Origin: Merdivicinus sp050943495
Lineage (GTDB): Bacteria; Bacillota; Clostridia; Oscillospirales; Ruminococcaceae
DNA length: 64,000 bases
Assembly: GCA_050943495.1 (NCBI GenBank)
Contig: JBMNPH010000001.1
Span: 186,001-250,000 of the forward strand
Reading direction: 5' to 3'
Under the pieces are notes generated by a model. It made no database searches and was not told the DNA's origin. It worked only from the letters and a program-made list of their open reading frames with translations. This document shows, in pieces, positions 15,503-24,072 of this stretch. Each line of letters starts with the position of its first letter. Position 1 is the first letter of the stretch. Position numbers and translations under genes: made by a program.

Positions 15503-17173
15503 ATGCTGACAGATATTGAAATTGCTCAACAGGCAAAGATGCTGCCTATTCGGGATATTGCTGCCAAAGCGGGAATTCCCGAAGATGCACTGGAATATTA
15601 TGGAAAGTATAAGGCAAAACTAAGTGATGAGTTTATTCGTTCGATGGACTCCCATAAAGACGGTAAATTGATTCTGGTGACCGCTATCAATCCTACTCCG
15701 GCCGGAGAGGGCAAAACAACGACCTCCATTGGATTAGGACAAGCCATGTCACGTATGGGAAAAAATACCATGATTGCGTTGCGGGAACCTTCCCTTGGTC
15801 CAGTATTTGGTATCAAAGGCGGAGCAGCAGGCGGTGGATATGCGCAGGCTGTTCCCATGGAAGATATCAACCTGCATTTTACCGGCGATATGCATGCCAT
15901 TACGGCAGCAAACAATCTGCTTTGTGCTATGATTGACAATCATCTGCAGCAGGGAAATGCATTGGGAATCGATCCGCGCCGGATTCTTTTCAAGAGATGT
16001 CTTGATATGAATGACCGTGCCCTTCGTTTTACCAATGTCGGCCTGGGAGGCAAGGTCAATGGCGTTCCTCGGGAAGATGGGTTTATTATTACAGTTGCCA
16101 GTGAAATTATGGCAATTCTCTGCCTGGCCAGCGATTTGATGGATTTGAAGGAACGAATTTCTAACATTCTAGTTGCTTATACCTGGGATAACAAACCAGT
16201 TTATGCAAGAGATCTCAAGGCAGCTGGTGCAATGACGGTTCTGCTGAAAGATGCGCTTAAACCGAATCTGGTTCAGACATTGGAGAACACACCGGTTTTA
16301 ATGCATGGCGGCCCCTTTGCCAATATTGCACATGGATGTAATTCCGTCCGTGCGACCAAACTCGCTTTGAAATTGGCAGATTATACGATTACAGAGGCCG
16401 GTTTTGGTTCGGATCTCGGTGCAGAAAAATTTTTTGATATCAAATGCCGCAAAGCTGGCTTGAAACCGGATTGTGTTGTGGTAGTCGCAACCGTACGTGC
16501 TTTGAAATATAACGGTGGTGTGCCCAAGGCGGAACTCAATGAGGAAAATATTCCCGCACTTCAAGCTGGCATTGTCAATTTGAAGGCACATGTCGAGAAT
16601 ATGCAGAAATTTGGTGTGCCGGCGGTTGTGGCCATCAATCGATTCCCCTCCGATACAGAGGCGGAATTGCAGGTGATTGATGATTGCTGCAAAGAGATGG
16701 GTGTTGCCTATGCGCTGTCGGAGGTATTTGCAAAAGGCGGCGAGGGTGGTATGGAACTTGCTCAGAAAGTGCTGGAAACTCTGGAAACGAAAGAAAGCCA
16801 TTTCGCACCGGTTTATCCGCTGGACCTTTCAATCAAGGAGAAAATTGCGGCAATTGCAACGAAAATTTATGGCGCAGCAGATGTGTCCTATACGCCGGCA
16901 GCTTCTAAGGCAATTGCTGAGATTGAAGCTTTGGGACATGGTGAACTTCCGGTCTGCATGGCCAAAACCCAGTACTCTTTGTCTGATGATCCGGCGGCTC
17001 TAGGTCGTCCGGAGGGATTTACTCTCCATGTGACAGAAGTCAAGCTTTCCGCTGGTGCCGGATTTGTGGTAGTTCTGACCGGAAGCATTATGACGATGCC
17101 GGGCTTGCCGAAATCGCCTGCCGCTGAGCGAATTGATATTGATGAAAACGGCATCATCACCGGACTTTTCTAA
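15503..17173 (+). CDS. fhs: Formate-tetrahydrofolate ligase
   Basis: A 556-residue cytosolic enzyme that makes 10-formyl-THF from formate, THF and ATP; it feeds purine synthesis and, in some anaerobes, the Wood-Ljungdahl methyl branch. The length equals the usual size. The P-loop-like TPAGEGKTT (65-73) and the ALREPSLGPVFGIKGGAAGGGYAQ region match the family closely. The start at 15503 has GGCAGGAGG upstream. A longer open frame from 15431 begins inside the promoter. A terminator is not visible after it, so read-through into the rodA-like gene 18 bp on is likely. No other C1-pathway gene is in the window. Confidence 0.98.
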   Translation: MLTDIEIAQQAKMLPIRDIAAKAGIPEDALEYYGKYKAKLSDEFIRSMDSHKDGKLILVTAINPTPAGEGKTTTSIGLGQAMSRMGKNTMIALREPSLGPVFGIKGGAAGGGYAQAVPMEDINLHFTGDMHAITAANNLLCAMIDNHLQQGNALGIDPRRILFKRCLDMNDRALRFTNVGLGGKVNGVPREDGFIITVASEIMAILCLASDLMDLKERISNILVAYTWDNKPVYARDLKAAGAMTVLLKDALKPNLVQTLENTPVLMHGGPFANIAHGCNSVRATKLALKLADYTITEAGFGSDLGAEKFFDIKCRKAGLKPDCVVVVATVRALKYNGGVPKAELNEENIPALQAGIVNLKAHVENMQKFGVPAVVAINRFPSDTEAELQVIDDCCKEMGVAYALSEVFAKGGEGGMELAQKVLETLETKESHFAPVYPLDLSIKEKIAAIATKIYGAADVSYTPAASKAIAEIEALGHGELPVCMAKTQYSLSDDPAALGRPEGFTLHVTEVKLSAGAGFVVVLTGSIMTMPGLPKSPAAERIDIDENGIITGLF

Positions 17174-17191
17174 AATTCCAGGAGGTTCTTC

Positions 17192-18319
17192 ATGAAAGAA
17201 ATCTGGCTGGCGGTGAAACGGTATTTCCGCCGTCTGGATAAAGTGCTGCTTTTGCTTTGTGCTGGAGCAGTGGGATTCAGCCTTACGATTCTATATTCTG
17301 AATTGCATGCTGGATTCATTACCTCAAAACAACTTAAGATGCAGTTGTTGGCTGGGTCGCTCGGCCTGATTGCCATGATCGTCATGACTTTGATTAATTA
17401 TCGCTTTTTGGCAAAGTTATGGTTTTTGCATCTTCCAGTTACATTGGGGTTGGTATTGGCAACTTTTGTGCTTCCAGAACCGTTTGTCTTTAAGCCGGAC
17501 AATTCCGATGACGTTGCATGGTTAAGGTTTGGAAGCCTTAGCCTGCAGCCGTCCGAACTTCTAAAAATTTCGTTTATCCTGACATTCGCCCTGCATCTTT
17601 CTAAAGTGAGAGAGGAAATGCACAAACCTTTGCAGGTTGTACTTTTGTGTATTCATGGAGCAGTTCCTTGCTTATTGATTTTCAAACAGGGTGATATGGG
17701 ATCTGCGTTGATCTTTTTCTTCATTTTCCTTTGTATGATTTTTACTGCAGGCCTTCAGTGGCGATATGTATTGGGAGGGGTCGCTGCAATTGGTGCGGCT
17801 ATCCCAATTATATGGTTCAGTGATAGTTTTCACGATTACCTCCAGCGGCGAATCCTGGTACTCGCTGATATCGAAAATTCTACTCTTGCGGAAGCATATC
17901 AACAGCAAGTGGGACAGAAAATTCTGGGTTCTGGACAGGTTTTCGGCAAAGGGCTTTTTTCAGATGATTTGAATTATGTTTTTGCAATTCATAACGATTT
18001 CATTTTAGCTCATATTGGTCAGACATTGGGATTTGCAGGCTGTACTTTTGTTGTAATGTTGCTTGTTTTTATCTGCATTAAGGTGCTGTTGGTAGCACGG
18101 ATGAGTACGGATCCGCTGGGGTGCTACATCTGTGTGGGAGTATTTGCAATGTTTTTCTTCCAGTTCCTCATTAATGTCGGAATGGTTCTATGCTTGGTTC
18201 CGGTTATTGGAATTACAATGCCATTTATTAGTTACGGCGGCACGTCGCTGCTCGCCTCCTTCTGTGCGATGGGACTGGTTATGAGTGTTTATTCATTTAA
18301 TCGAAAAAGAATTTCGTGA
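17192..18319 (+). CDS. RodA/FtsW/SpoVE-family glycan polymerase (SEDS protein)
   Basis: A 375-residue membrane protein with about ten hydrophobic helices. The SEDS hallmarks are visible: LSLQPSELLK, KQGDMGSALIFF, a large extracellular loop, the HNDFILAHIGQTLGF motif and the end block LVPVIGITMPFISYGGTSLL. SEDS proteins polymerise lipid II into glycan strands with a partner class B PBP. Length and the short N-terminus fit RodA better than FtsW, but the two cannot be separated safely. Ribosome site AGGAGG. It runs on to rsmD with a 20-bp gap. Confidence 0.9.
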   Translation: MKEIWLAVKRYFRRLDKVLLLLCAGAVGFSLTILYSELHAGFITSKQLKMQLLAGSLGLIAMIVMTLINYRFLAKLWFLHLPVTLGLVLATFVLPEPFVFKPDNSDDVAWLRFGSLSLQPSELLKISFILTFALHLSKVREEMHKPLQVVLLCIHGAVPCLLIFKQGDMGSALIFFFIFLCMIFTAGLQWRYVLGGVAAIGAAIPIIWFSDSFHDYLQRRILVLADIENSTLAEAYQQQVGQKILGSGQVFGKGLFSDDLNYVFAIHNDFILAHIGQTLGFAGCTFVVMLLVFICIKVLLVARMSTDPLGCYICVGVFAMFFFQFLINVGMVLCLVPVIGITMPFISYGGTSLLASFCAMGLVMSVYSFNRKRIS

Positions 18320-18339
18320 AACATGGAAAGGATGCATGT

Positions 18340-18888
18340 ATGAGAGTTATAACGGGTACCGCCCGCGGGCGGAAACTGAAGACACTGGAAGGGCTGGACG
18401 TCCGTCCGACTACGGATATGGTGAAGGAAGCTGTATTCAGTATCATCCAGTTTCGTGTTCCCTGCGCGAATGTTCTGGACGTATTTGCAGGGAGCGGCCA
18501 GATGGGAATCGAAGCATTGAGCCGCGGAGCAGCGCGGGCGGTATTTGTGGACAGTTCGCGCCAATCTCAGGAAGTGATAAAGGAAAATCTGAATACAACG
18601 GGTTTGATGAAACAGGCTCGTGTTATTGCAGATGATGCAGTATCGTTCTTGAGTCATGCATCCGATACCTATGATATCATTTTTCTGGATCCGCCATATG
18701 ATGAGGGATTTGCTCCCAAAGTGCTGCCGCTTTTGGAACGAATTCTAGCTCCAGATGGTATCGTTTTATTTGAACATCGGTTAAAGGAAGAGTTCCCCGA
18801 AAATGTCGGTAATCTGGTGTTGAAAAAAAATTATCGATATGGCAAAATTGCCATTACAACCTATATCCACGCCGAAGAAGCGGAATGA
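18340..18888 (+). CDS. rsmD: 16S rRNA (guanine966-N2)-methyltransferase
   Basis: A 182-residue Rossmann methyltransferase. The SAM loop DVFAGSGQMGIEAL (47-60) and catalytic DPPY (117-120) are both present, as is the family's opening MRVITGTARGRKL. It methylates G966 in 16S rRNA during 30S assembly. The start at 18340 follows GGAAAGGA; an upstream in-frame start at 18316 is not needed. It is followed by coaD, the common rsmD-coaD pairing of Firmicutes. Confidence 0.97.
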   Translation: MRVITGTARGRKLKTLEGLDVRPTTDMVKEAVFSIIQFRVPCANVLDVFAGSGQMGIEALSRGAARAVFVDSSRQSQEVIKENLNTTGLMKQARVIADDAVSFLSHASDTYDIIFLDPPYDEGFAPKVLPLLERILAPDGIVLFEHRLKEEFPENVGNLVLKKNYRYGKIAITTYIHAEEAE

Positions 18889-18913
18889 TCTTCGGTTGAA
18901 AGGAAGCTTATTG

Positions 18914-19399
18914 ATGAGAATAGCAGTTTGTCCGGGAAGTTTTGACCCGGTAACATTGGGACATTTAGATATAATCCGCCGTGCAGCAAAGCTGTTTGAC
19001 GAAGTGATCGTATTGGTTTCTGTGAATGCAGCAAAAACAAATTGTTCCTTCACGCGAGAAGAACGGGTCAAAATGATCGAAAAAACTATTGTAGGAATGG
19101 AAAATGTTCGGGTGGATTCTTCAGATGGTCTCCTCGCAGATTATCTCCGGCAGAAAGGCGCCTGTGCCATTGTCAAGGGCTTGCGTGCGGTTTCAGATTT
19201 TGAGTATGAATTTCAGATGTCGCTCGCCAATAAGCGGTTAAATCCGGAAGCGGAAACAATATTTTTTACCGCAGCAGCGGAAAACATGTATTTGAGTTCC
19301 AGCATAGTAAAGCAGATAGCCAGTTTTGGAGGGGATATCAGTGAATTTGTCCCGGCCTGTATACTGGAGGAAATAGAAAATCGTCTTTCGCGCAAATGA
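18914..19399 (+). CDS. coaD: Pantetheine-phosphate adenylyltransferase
   Basis: A 161-residue nucleotidyltransferase that converts 4'-phosphopantetheine plus ATP to dephospho-CoA, the penultimate CoA step. The nucleotide-binding motif SFDPVTLGHLD (9-19) and the late YLSSSIVKQI block (about 125-135) are both intact. The size is standard. The start at 18914 follows GAAAGGAAG. It lies between rsmD and a coiled-coil gene. Confidence 0.98.
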   Translation: MRIAVCPGSFDPVTLGHLDIIRRAAKLFDEVIVLVSVNAAKTNCSFTREERVKMIEKTIVGMENVRVDSSDGLLADYLRQKGACAIVKGLRAVSDFEYEFQMSLANKRLNPEAETIFFTAAAENMYLSSSIVKQIASFGGDISEFVPACILEEIENRLSRK

Positions 19400-19430
19400 G
19401 AGACGGCAGTTCGATAGGAGGATTTAATCT

Positions 19431-19898
19431 ATGACAAATCAGGATAACATCGACAGCATTATCCTTATGATGGAGGAGATGTTGGATGGTGCATGGAGTA
19501 TTCCGCTTTCTGGCGGCAAGGCGGCAATTGATGCGGATCGGTTCCATGAATTGCTGGATGATCTGAAAATGCATATTCCGGTAGAGGTGTCCAAAGCTAA
19601 GGAAATTGTCAATGACCGGAAGATCATTTTGGATGAGGCTAAAAAGGAAGCAGAAATGATGCTGCGGGTAGCAGAGGAACGTTCCAAAAAAATGGTGGAG
19701 CATGACGAAGTAGTACGGCAGGCCCAAGCAAAAGCCAATGAAATTCTCAGTACATCGCAGCTTCAGGCGCGGGAACTGAAAAAGGCTACTGGCGATTATG
19801 TAGATAGCGTACTGCGATCAACAGAGGAACAGGTTTCCAAATCGCTGAATGAGCTGCGAGCAAAACGCCAGGCAATCAAGGCGGCAAAAATTAACTGA
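19431..19898 (+). CDS. Coiled-coil protein beside coaD, unknown function
   Basis: A 155-residue protein with a short globular start (SIILMMEEMLDGAWSIPLSGGKAAID) and then about 100 residues of charged heptad repeats (DEAKKEAEMMLRVAEERSKKM, RELKKATGDYVDSVL). Similar proteins sit after coaD in many Clostridia. They are often annotated as 'ATPase' or V-ATPase subunit H-like because of coiled-coil similarity alone; no nucleotide-binding motif is visible. A DivIVA-like or septum-associated scaffold role is possible but unproven. Ribosome site AGGAGG. A terminator follows. Confidence 0.8.
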   Translation: MTNQDNIDSIILMMEEMLDGAWSIPLSGGKAAIDADRFHELLDDLKMHIPVEVSKAKEIVNDRKIILDEAKKEAEMMLRVAEERSKKMVEHDEVVRQAQAKANEILSTSQLQARELKKATGDYVDSVLRSTEEQVSKSLNELRAKRQAIKAAKIN

Positions 19899-19905
19899 TA
19901 AAAAA

Positions 19906-19936
19906 ACCGGCTGGTCATCTGATTCAGCTGGTTTTT
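19906..19936 (+). terminator. Terminator after the rsmD-coaD-coiled-coil unit
   Basis: ACCGGCTG / CAGCTGGT stem with one G-U pair, then TTTTTC. It ends the upstream unit before the uvrB promoter. Confidence 0.8.
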
Positions 19937-19963
19937 CTTGTCGAGGAAATATTCGACAAAATA

Positions 19964-19977
19964 CAAATATTTGTTCG
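19964..19977 (+). promoter_or_regulatory. Candidate LexA (SOS) box upstream of uvrB
   Basis: CAAATATTTGTTCG matches 11 of 14 positions of the Firmicute LexA consensus CGAACATATGTTCG, with a perfect right half. It lies just upstream of the uvrB -35. A perfect 7-bp inverted repeat TTGTCGA-N8-TCGACAA lies immediately before it. Confidence 0.5.
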
Positions 19978-19986
19978 ATTTTCCGA

Positions 19987-20015
19987 TTGCAATTGAATGA
20001 GCGGTATGGTAAAAT
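19987..20015 (+). promoter_or_regulatory. Promoter of uvrB
   Basis: TTGCAA, 17-base spacer, TAAAAT, 35 bases before the uvrB start. Confidence 0.65.
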
Positions 20016-20050
20016 GAAAGCGGTTATGGAAATCATGCGGAGGAATGCAG

Positions 20051-22045
20051 ATGGAGAAAGAACGGAAATTTAAACTGGTATCCCAGTATCAGCCGACCGG
20101 CGATCAGCCGCAAGCAATTGATAAGCTGACGGAAGGAGTGCTGCGAGGGGATCGTGCACAGACATTGCTGGGTGTCACCGGATCCGGAAAGACCTTTACC
20201 ATGGCCAATGTCATTGCACGAGTCAATAAACCAACTTTGGTTCTCGCTCACAACAAGACGTTGGCAGCACAGCTTTGTTCAGAATTCCGGGAATTTTTCC
20301 CGGAGAATGCCGTGGAATATTTTGTTTCATATTACGATTATTATCAGCCGGAAGCGTATATTCCGGGTACAGATACCTATATTGAAAAGGATTCCGCAAT
20401 CAACGATGAAATTGATAAGCTGCGGCATTCGGCGACCTGTGCGCTGGGCGAGCGGAATGATGTGATCATTGTCGCCAGTGTCAGCTGTATTTATTCGTTG
20501 GGTGCACCCGAGGATTACCGGAGCATGGTGATTTCACTTCGTCCGGGTATGCAGCTAGAACGAGATCAGCTGCTGCATGAACTGGTGGATCGGCAATATG
20601 ATCGCAATGATATCAACTTTGTCCGCGGAAAGTTCCGGGTGCGCGGTGATGTCGTGGAGATTTTTCCGGCAGGCAGCGGAGATACGGCGGTACGAGTGGA
20701 GTTTTTCGGAGATGAAGTGGACCGAATTTCCGAAATAAATCCGCTGACCGGCGAGGTGAAAGCAGTCATGTCCCATGAAATGATTTACCCGGCCTCTCAT
20801 TTTATTACACCTCCGGACAAAATGAAGGAAGCAATTGATGAAATCGAAGCGGAATTAGAAGAACGTGTTAAGTATTTCAAAGAAAATGAGATGCTTCTGG
20901 AAGCGCAGCGCATTGAGCAGCGTACCCGATATGACATGGAAATGCTGGAGGAAATTGGCTTCTGTAAGGGAATTGAGAACTATTCCCGGATCTTATCCGG
21001 ACGGAAACCCGGCAGCACTCCCTATACTCTGCTCGACCATTTTCCGAAGGATTTCCTGCTGTTTATCGATGAATCCCATGTGACTGTCCCGCAGGTACGG
21101 GGTATGTATTTCGGAGATCGTGCCCGCAAGCAGACGCTGATCGATTATGGGTTCCGCCTGCCTTCTGCCTACGATAATCGTCCCCTAAATTTCGAAGAAT
21201 TTCAGAGTAAACTCAATCAGGTAATCTATGTATCCGCAACTCCCGCAGACTTTGAGCGCGAACAGAGCAGCCAGATTGCTGAACAGGTCATCCGTCCGAC
21301 TGGACTGGTCGATCCGGAAGTCATTGTGAAGCCGGTGGAGGGACAGATTGAAGATTTGCTCAGTGAAATCAATACACGGACAGAACGGGGAGAACGCACG
21401 CTGGTTACCACCCTTACCAAGAAAATGGCAGAGGATTTGACCGAATATCTGAAAGGATTCGGCGTCAAAGTGCGGTATATGCACCATGATATCGATACAA
21501 TGGAACGAATGGAAATTATCCGTGATCTGCGGCTGGGTGTGTTTGATGTTCTGGTCGGCATCAACTTGCTGCGGGAAGGATTGGATATTCCGGAAGTTAG
21601 CCTCGTCGCTATTCTGGATGCGGATAAGGAGGGGTTCTTGCGGTCAGAAACGTCTTTGATTCAGACGATTGGCCGTGCTGCTCGAAATGCCGGTGGGCAG
21701 GTTATTATGTATGCGGATAGTGTCACTGATTCTATGGAACGGGCTATCCGGGAGACAAACCGGCGTCGTGAAATACAGATGGCGTATAACCGCGAACATG
21801 GTATTACTCCTAAGACTATAGTAAAATCTGTTGCAGAAATTATCGAAATATCGGCGAAGGATACGATCGATAAGAAAGGTAAGCGCTTGTCCGATATGGA
21901 AAAACAGAAGCTCATCAAAGCATATACCGCCGAGATGAAGGAGGCAGCCAAGTTGCTGGAATTTGAGCAGGCGGCCTTTTTGCGGGATAAGATCAAAAAA
22001 TTGCAGGATGAGCTGGATGGCGTCAAACCCAAACGGAAAAAATAG
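20051..22045 (+). CDS. uvrB: Excinuclease ABC subunit B
   Basis: A 664-residue DNA damage-verifying helicase of nucleotide excision repair. Walker A GVTGSGKT (41-48), the Tyr-rich beta-hairpin region YFVSYYDYYQPEAY (about 90-105), a DESH motif and a C-terminal UVR domain (MKEAAKLLEFEQAAFLRDKI, about 630-650) are all visible. The start at 20051 has GGAGG 7 bases upstream; an ATG six bases earlier is too close to it. uvrA lies 2 kb downstream after three small genes. Probably SOS-induced, given the candidate LexA box. Confidence 0.98.
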   Translation: MEKERKFKLVSQYQPTGDQPQAIDKLTEGVLRGDRAQTLLGVTGSGKTFTMANVIARVNKPTLVLAHNKTLAAQLCSEFREFFPENAVEYFVSYYDYYQPEAYIPGTDTYIEKDSAINDEIDKLRHSATCALGERNDVIIVASVSCIYSLGAPEDYRSMVISLRPGMQLERDQLLHELVDRQYDRNDINFVRGKFRVRGDVVEIFPAGSGDTAVRVEFFGDEVDRISEINPLTGEVKAVMSHEMIYPASHFITPPDKMKEAIDEIEAELEERVKYFKENEMLLEAQRIEQRTRYDMEMLEEIGFCKGIENYSRILSGRKPGSTPYTLLDHFPKDFLLFIDESHVTVPQVRGMYFGDRARKQTLIDYGFRLPSAYDNRPLNFEEFQSKLNQVIYVSATPADFEREQSSQIAEQVIRPTGLVDPEVIVKPVEGQIEDLLSEINTRTERGERTLVTTLTKKMAEDLTEYLKGFGVKVRYMHHDIDTMERMEIIRDLRLGVFDVLVGINLLREGLDIPEVSLVAILDADKEGFLRSETSLIQTIGRAARNAGGQVIMYADSVTDSMERAIRETNRRREIQMAYNREHGITPKTIVKSVAEIIEISAKDTIDKKGKRLSDMEKQKLIKAYTAEMKEAAKLLEFEQAAFLRDKIKKLQDELDGVKPKRKK

Positions 22046-22068
22046 TACCGGCAGGGAAGGAGAGGACA

Positions 22069-22773
22069 ATGGAGATTCAAGCATCGTTGGAATATAACGA
22101 CAACGGCTGCCTGCTCTGGGCGGAGAATGTTCCCGGTGCATTTTCCCGCGGAAAAACAACGGAAGAGGCAGTGCGGAAACTTCCGCTAGAAGTCCGGCAT
22201 TTTTTGCAGTGGCGGGATGGCAATATATTATTGGAACAAGGAATCGTTCGGATTGTCCAGCGAAAAGAGAGCGATTTGGAGATTTGTGATGCAGATAGCG
22301 ATATTTTGCTGGAATCAGAACAGATACCGCTTACTCCCACTGAATATGAATGTTTCAAAAGTTGGGTATTGCGTTCGGCAGCAGATTTTCAGACACTTTA
22401 TGACGCTGTTTCGGATCCGCATTTCACGGATCTTCCGGAACGGAAAACTTTTTATGGTGCGGTGCCGCGGACAGCACAGGAAATATATGATCATACCAAT
22501 GGGGTATCCAATTATTATGCTGGAGAGTTAGGCGCAGAATTTGAAAATTTGCCGGACATCCGGGCGAATCGTAATTTGGCTTTTCAAAAGATCGAATCCC
22601 TGCCCGGATTTTTGGAAAATCGGGTGATCGAAGGGAGTTACGGCGAATTTTGGAATTTGAGGAAAGTACTGCGTCGTTTTTTGTGGCATGATCGGATTCA
22701 TGCACGGGCACTCTGGCGGATGGCTCGGCGTACTTGGCAGAATATCCCGGATCCATTTTGTTTTGAAGAATGA
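22069..22773 (+). CDS. HicB-like plus DinB-like two-domain protein, 234 aa
   Basis: The first 50 residues (ENVPGAFSRGKTTEEAVRKL) look like a HicB-type 'partial RNase H' fold. Residues about 90-230 look like a DinB/YfiT four-helix bundle, with candidate metal ligands H142 (EIYDHT), H207 and H211 (LWHDRIH). DinB-fold proteins include thiol transferases and damage-inducible proteins; HicB domains are usually antitoxins. No HicA gene is adjacent, so a toxin-antitoxin role is not supported. It lies 23 bp after uvrB with its own AAGGAGAGG site and is probably co-transcribed. Confidence 0.72.
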   Translation: MEIQASLEYNDNGCLLWAENVPGAFSRGKTTEEAVRKLPLEVRHFLQWRDGNILLEQGIVRIVQRKESDLEICDADSDILLESEQIPLTPTEYECFKSWVLRSAADFQTLYDAVSDPHFTDLPERKTFYGAVPRTAQEIYDHTNGVSNYYAGELGAEFENLPDIRANRNLAFQKIESLPGFLENRVIEGSYGEFWNLRKVLRRFLWHDRIHARALWRMARRTWQNIPDPFCFEE

Positions 22774-22814
22774 GATAATCAAAATAAAAATGCCGGAGTT
22801 CAGGAGGAATTGCA

Positions 22815-23471
22815 ATGACAGAGCAAGAGTATCAGCTTTTGGAATCCTATATGAAGGAATGTATGACCGATGCTGCGCATGACCGGGAACATATTTACAG
22901 AGTTTTGCGGGCAGCACTGAAAATTGCGGAGACAGAGCCGGAATCGGATGTGGATATTTTAACAGCAGCTTGCCTCCTCCATGATATCGGGCGGGAAAAG
23001 CAGTATGCTGATCCGAATATCTGTCATGCAGAAGCGGGAGCAGAGATGGCCTTCCAGTTCCTGATCGAGCATGGATGGAAAAAAAGCTGTGCGGAACATA
23101 TTTCGGCCTGTATTCGGACGCATCGGTTCCGTGCCGGGCGGGAACCGGAGTCGATTGAAGCAAAGATTCTCTTTGATGCGGATAAGCTGGATGTCTGCGG
23201 TGCTGTCGGAATTGCGCGGACATTGCTTTATCAGGGGCGAATGGGAGAGCCAATTTATTGCGTCGGAGAGGATGGGAGACCTTTGCCGGGAGATTCCCAA
23301 GAACCCGAATCTTTTGTAAAAGAATACCGTCAGAAACTCAGCGGACTGTATGACCGTTTTTATACACCGGCAGCTGCCCAAATGGCAAAAGAGCGGCAGA
23401 CAGCTGCGGAAGCGTTTTATGAGGCGCTGCTGCGGGAAATCCGAATGACAGATTTAGGAGAAATGAGATGA
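22815..23471 (+). CDS. HD-domain metal-dependent phosphohydrolase
   Basis: A 218-residue HD-fold protein. Metal ligands are seen in HDREHIYRV (H22/H26), the HD pair in CLLHDIGR (56-57) and a later D (LFDADKLD). Such stand-alone HD proteins hydrolyse nucleotides or related phosphates; the substrate is unknown. AGGAGG lies 6 bases before the ATG. It is the third gene of the uvrB transcription unit and overlaps the next gene by 4 bases (ATGA). Confidence 0.9.
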   Translation: MTEQEYQLLESYMKECMTDAAHDREHIYRVLRAALKIAETEPESDVDILTAACLLHDIGREKQYADPNICHAEAGAEMAFQFLIEHGWKKSCAEHISACIRTHRFRAGREPESIEAKILFDADKLDVCGAVGIARTLLYQGRMGEPIYCVGEDGRPLPGDSQEPESFVKEYRQKLSGLYDRFYTPAAAQMAKERQTAAEAFYEALLREIRMTDLGEMR

Positions 23472-23986
23472 CCACAAACAGTATTGAAACAGAACGCCTG
23501 CTCATCCGCAGCACCCGGGAAGACGACGGGGAGTTCTGCCTGAGTATATGGCTGGACGAGGAAATGGGGAAATATCTTTCCGATCCGCCTCGGGACAAGG
23601 CGGACGAAGCAGAGCTGAATTTTGCCAAAGGCATTGAGCAGCAGGAAGGGTGGTACCCCTTTGTGGCGAAACTGAAATCTACAGGGGAACGGATTGCAAC
23701 CTGCTCCCTAGTCCCCAGCAAAGATAGGAAAACCTGGGATCTCGGTTACTGCGTCCACAAGGATTACTGGCGGCAGGGCTTTGCTACAGAAATGATTGCA
23801 GCGCTGATCCGGGAAGCGTACCGCCGGGGAGGACGCAGCTTTACGGCAACGGTGGCAAAGGAAAATACCGGTTCCAACGCGGTTCTGCGCAAGCTGGGCT
23901 TTGTCGTAGAAAAGGAAGGATCTTTCCGTAAACGGGGGACGGACATCGTTTACCCGGAATATTGTTACCGGCTGGACTTGGAATAG
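23468..23986 (+). CDS. GNAT-family N-acetyltransferase (RimJ-like)
   Basis: A 172-residue acetyltransferase. It starts IETERLLIRSTREDDGEFC, the RimJ/RimL-type opening. Motif A is HKDYWRQGFATEMIAALI, with the Q/RxxGx(G/A) acetyl-CoA site, and motif B includes ENTGSNAVLRKLGF. Acceptor not predictable. It overlaps the HD gene by 4 bases. Confidence 0.92.
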   Translation: MTTNSIETERLLIRSTREDDGEFCLSIWLDEEMGKYLSDPPRDKADEAELNFAKGIEQQEGWYPFVAKLKSTGERIATCSLVPSKDRKTWDLGYCVHKDYWRQGFATEMIAALIREAYRRGGRSFTATVAKENTGSNAVLRKLGFVVEKEGSFRKRGTDIVYPEYCYRLDLE

Positions 23987-24008
23987 GGAAAATCCGAAGC
24001 TTTTCCGG

Positions 24009-24038
24009 TTGATTGAAACCGGGAAAAAGGAGTAAAAT
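24009..24038 (+). promoter_or_regulatory. Possible promoter of uvrA
   Basis: TTGATT, 18-base spacer, TAAAAT, 34 bases before the uvrA start. The -35 overlaps an imperfect hairpin (TTTTCCGGTT / AACCGGGAAAA). Confidence 0.5.
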
Positions 24039-24072
24039 ATGGTATGGAGAACAATAGAAAGGAACCGATTGT

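Noticed and set aside
22069..22773. HicAB toxin-antitoxin system
   Set aside because: No HicA-size gene is adjacent, and the HicB-like part is fused to a DinB-like domain.
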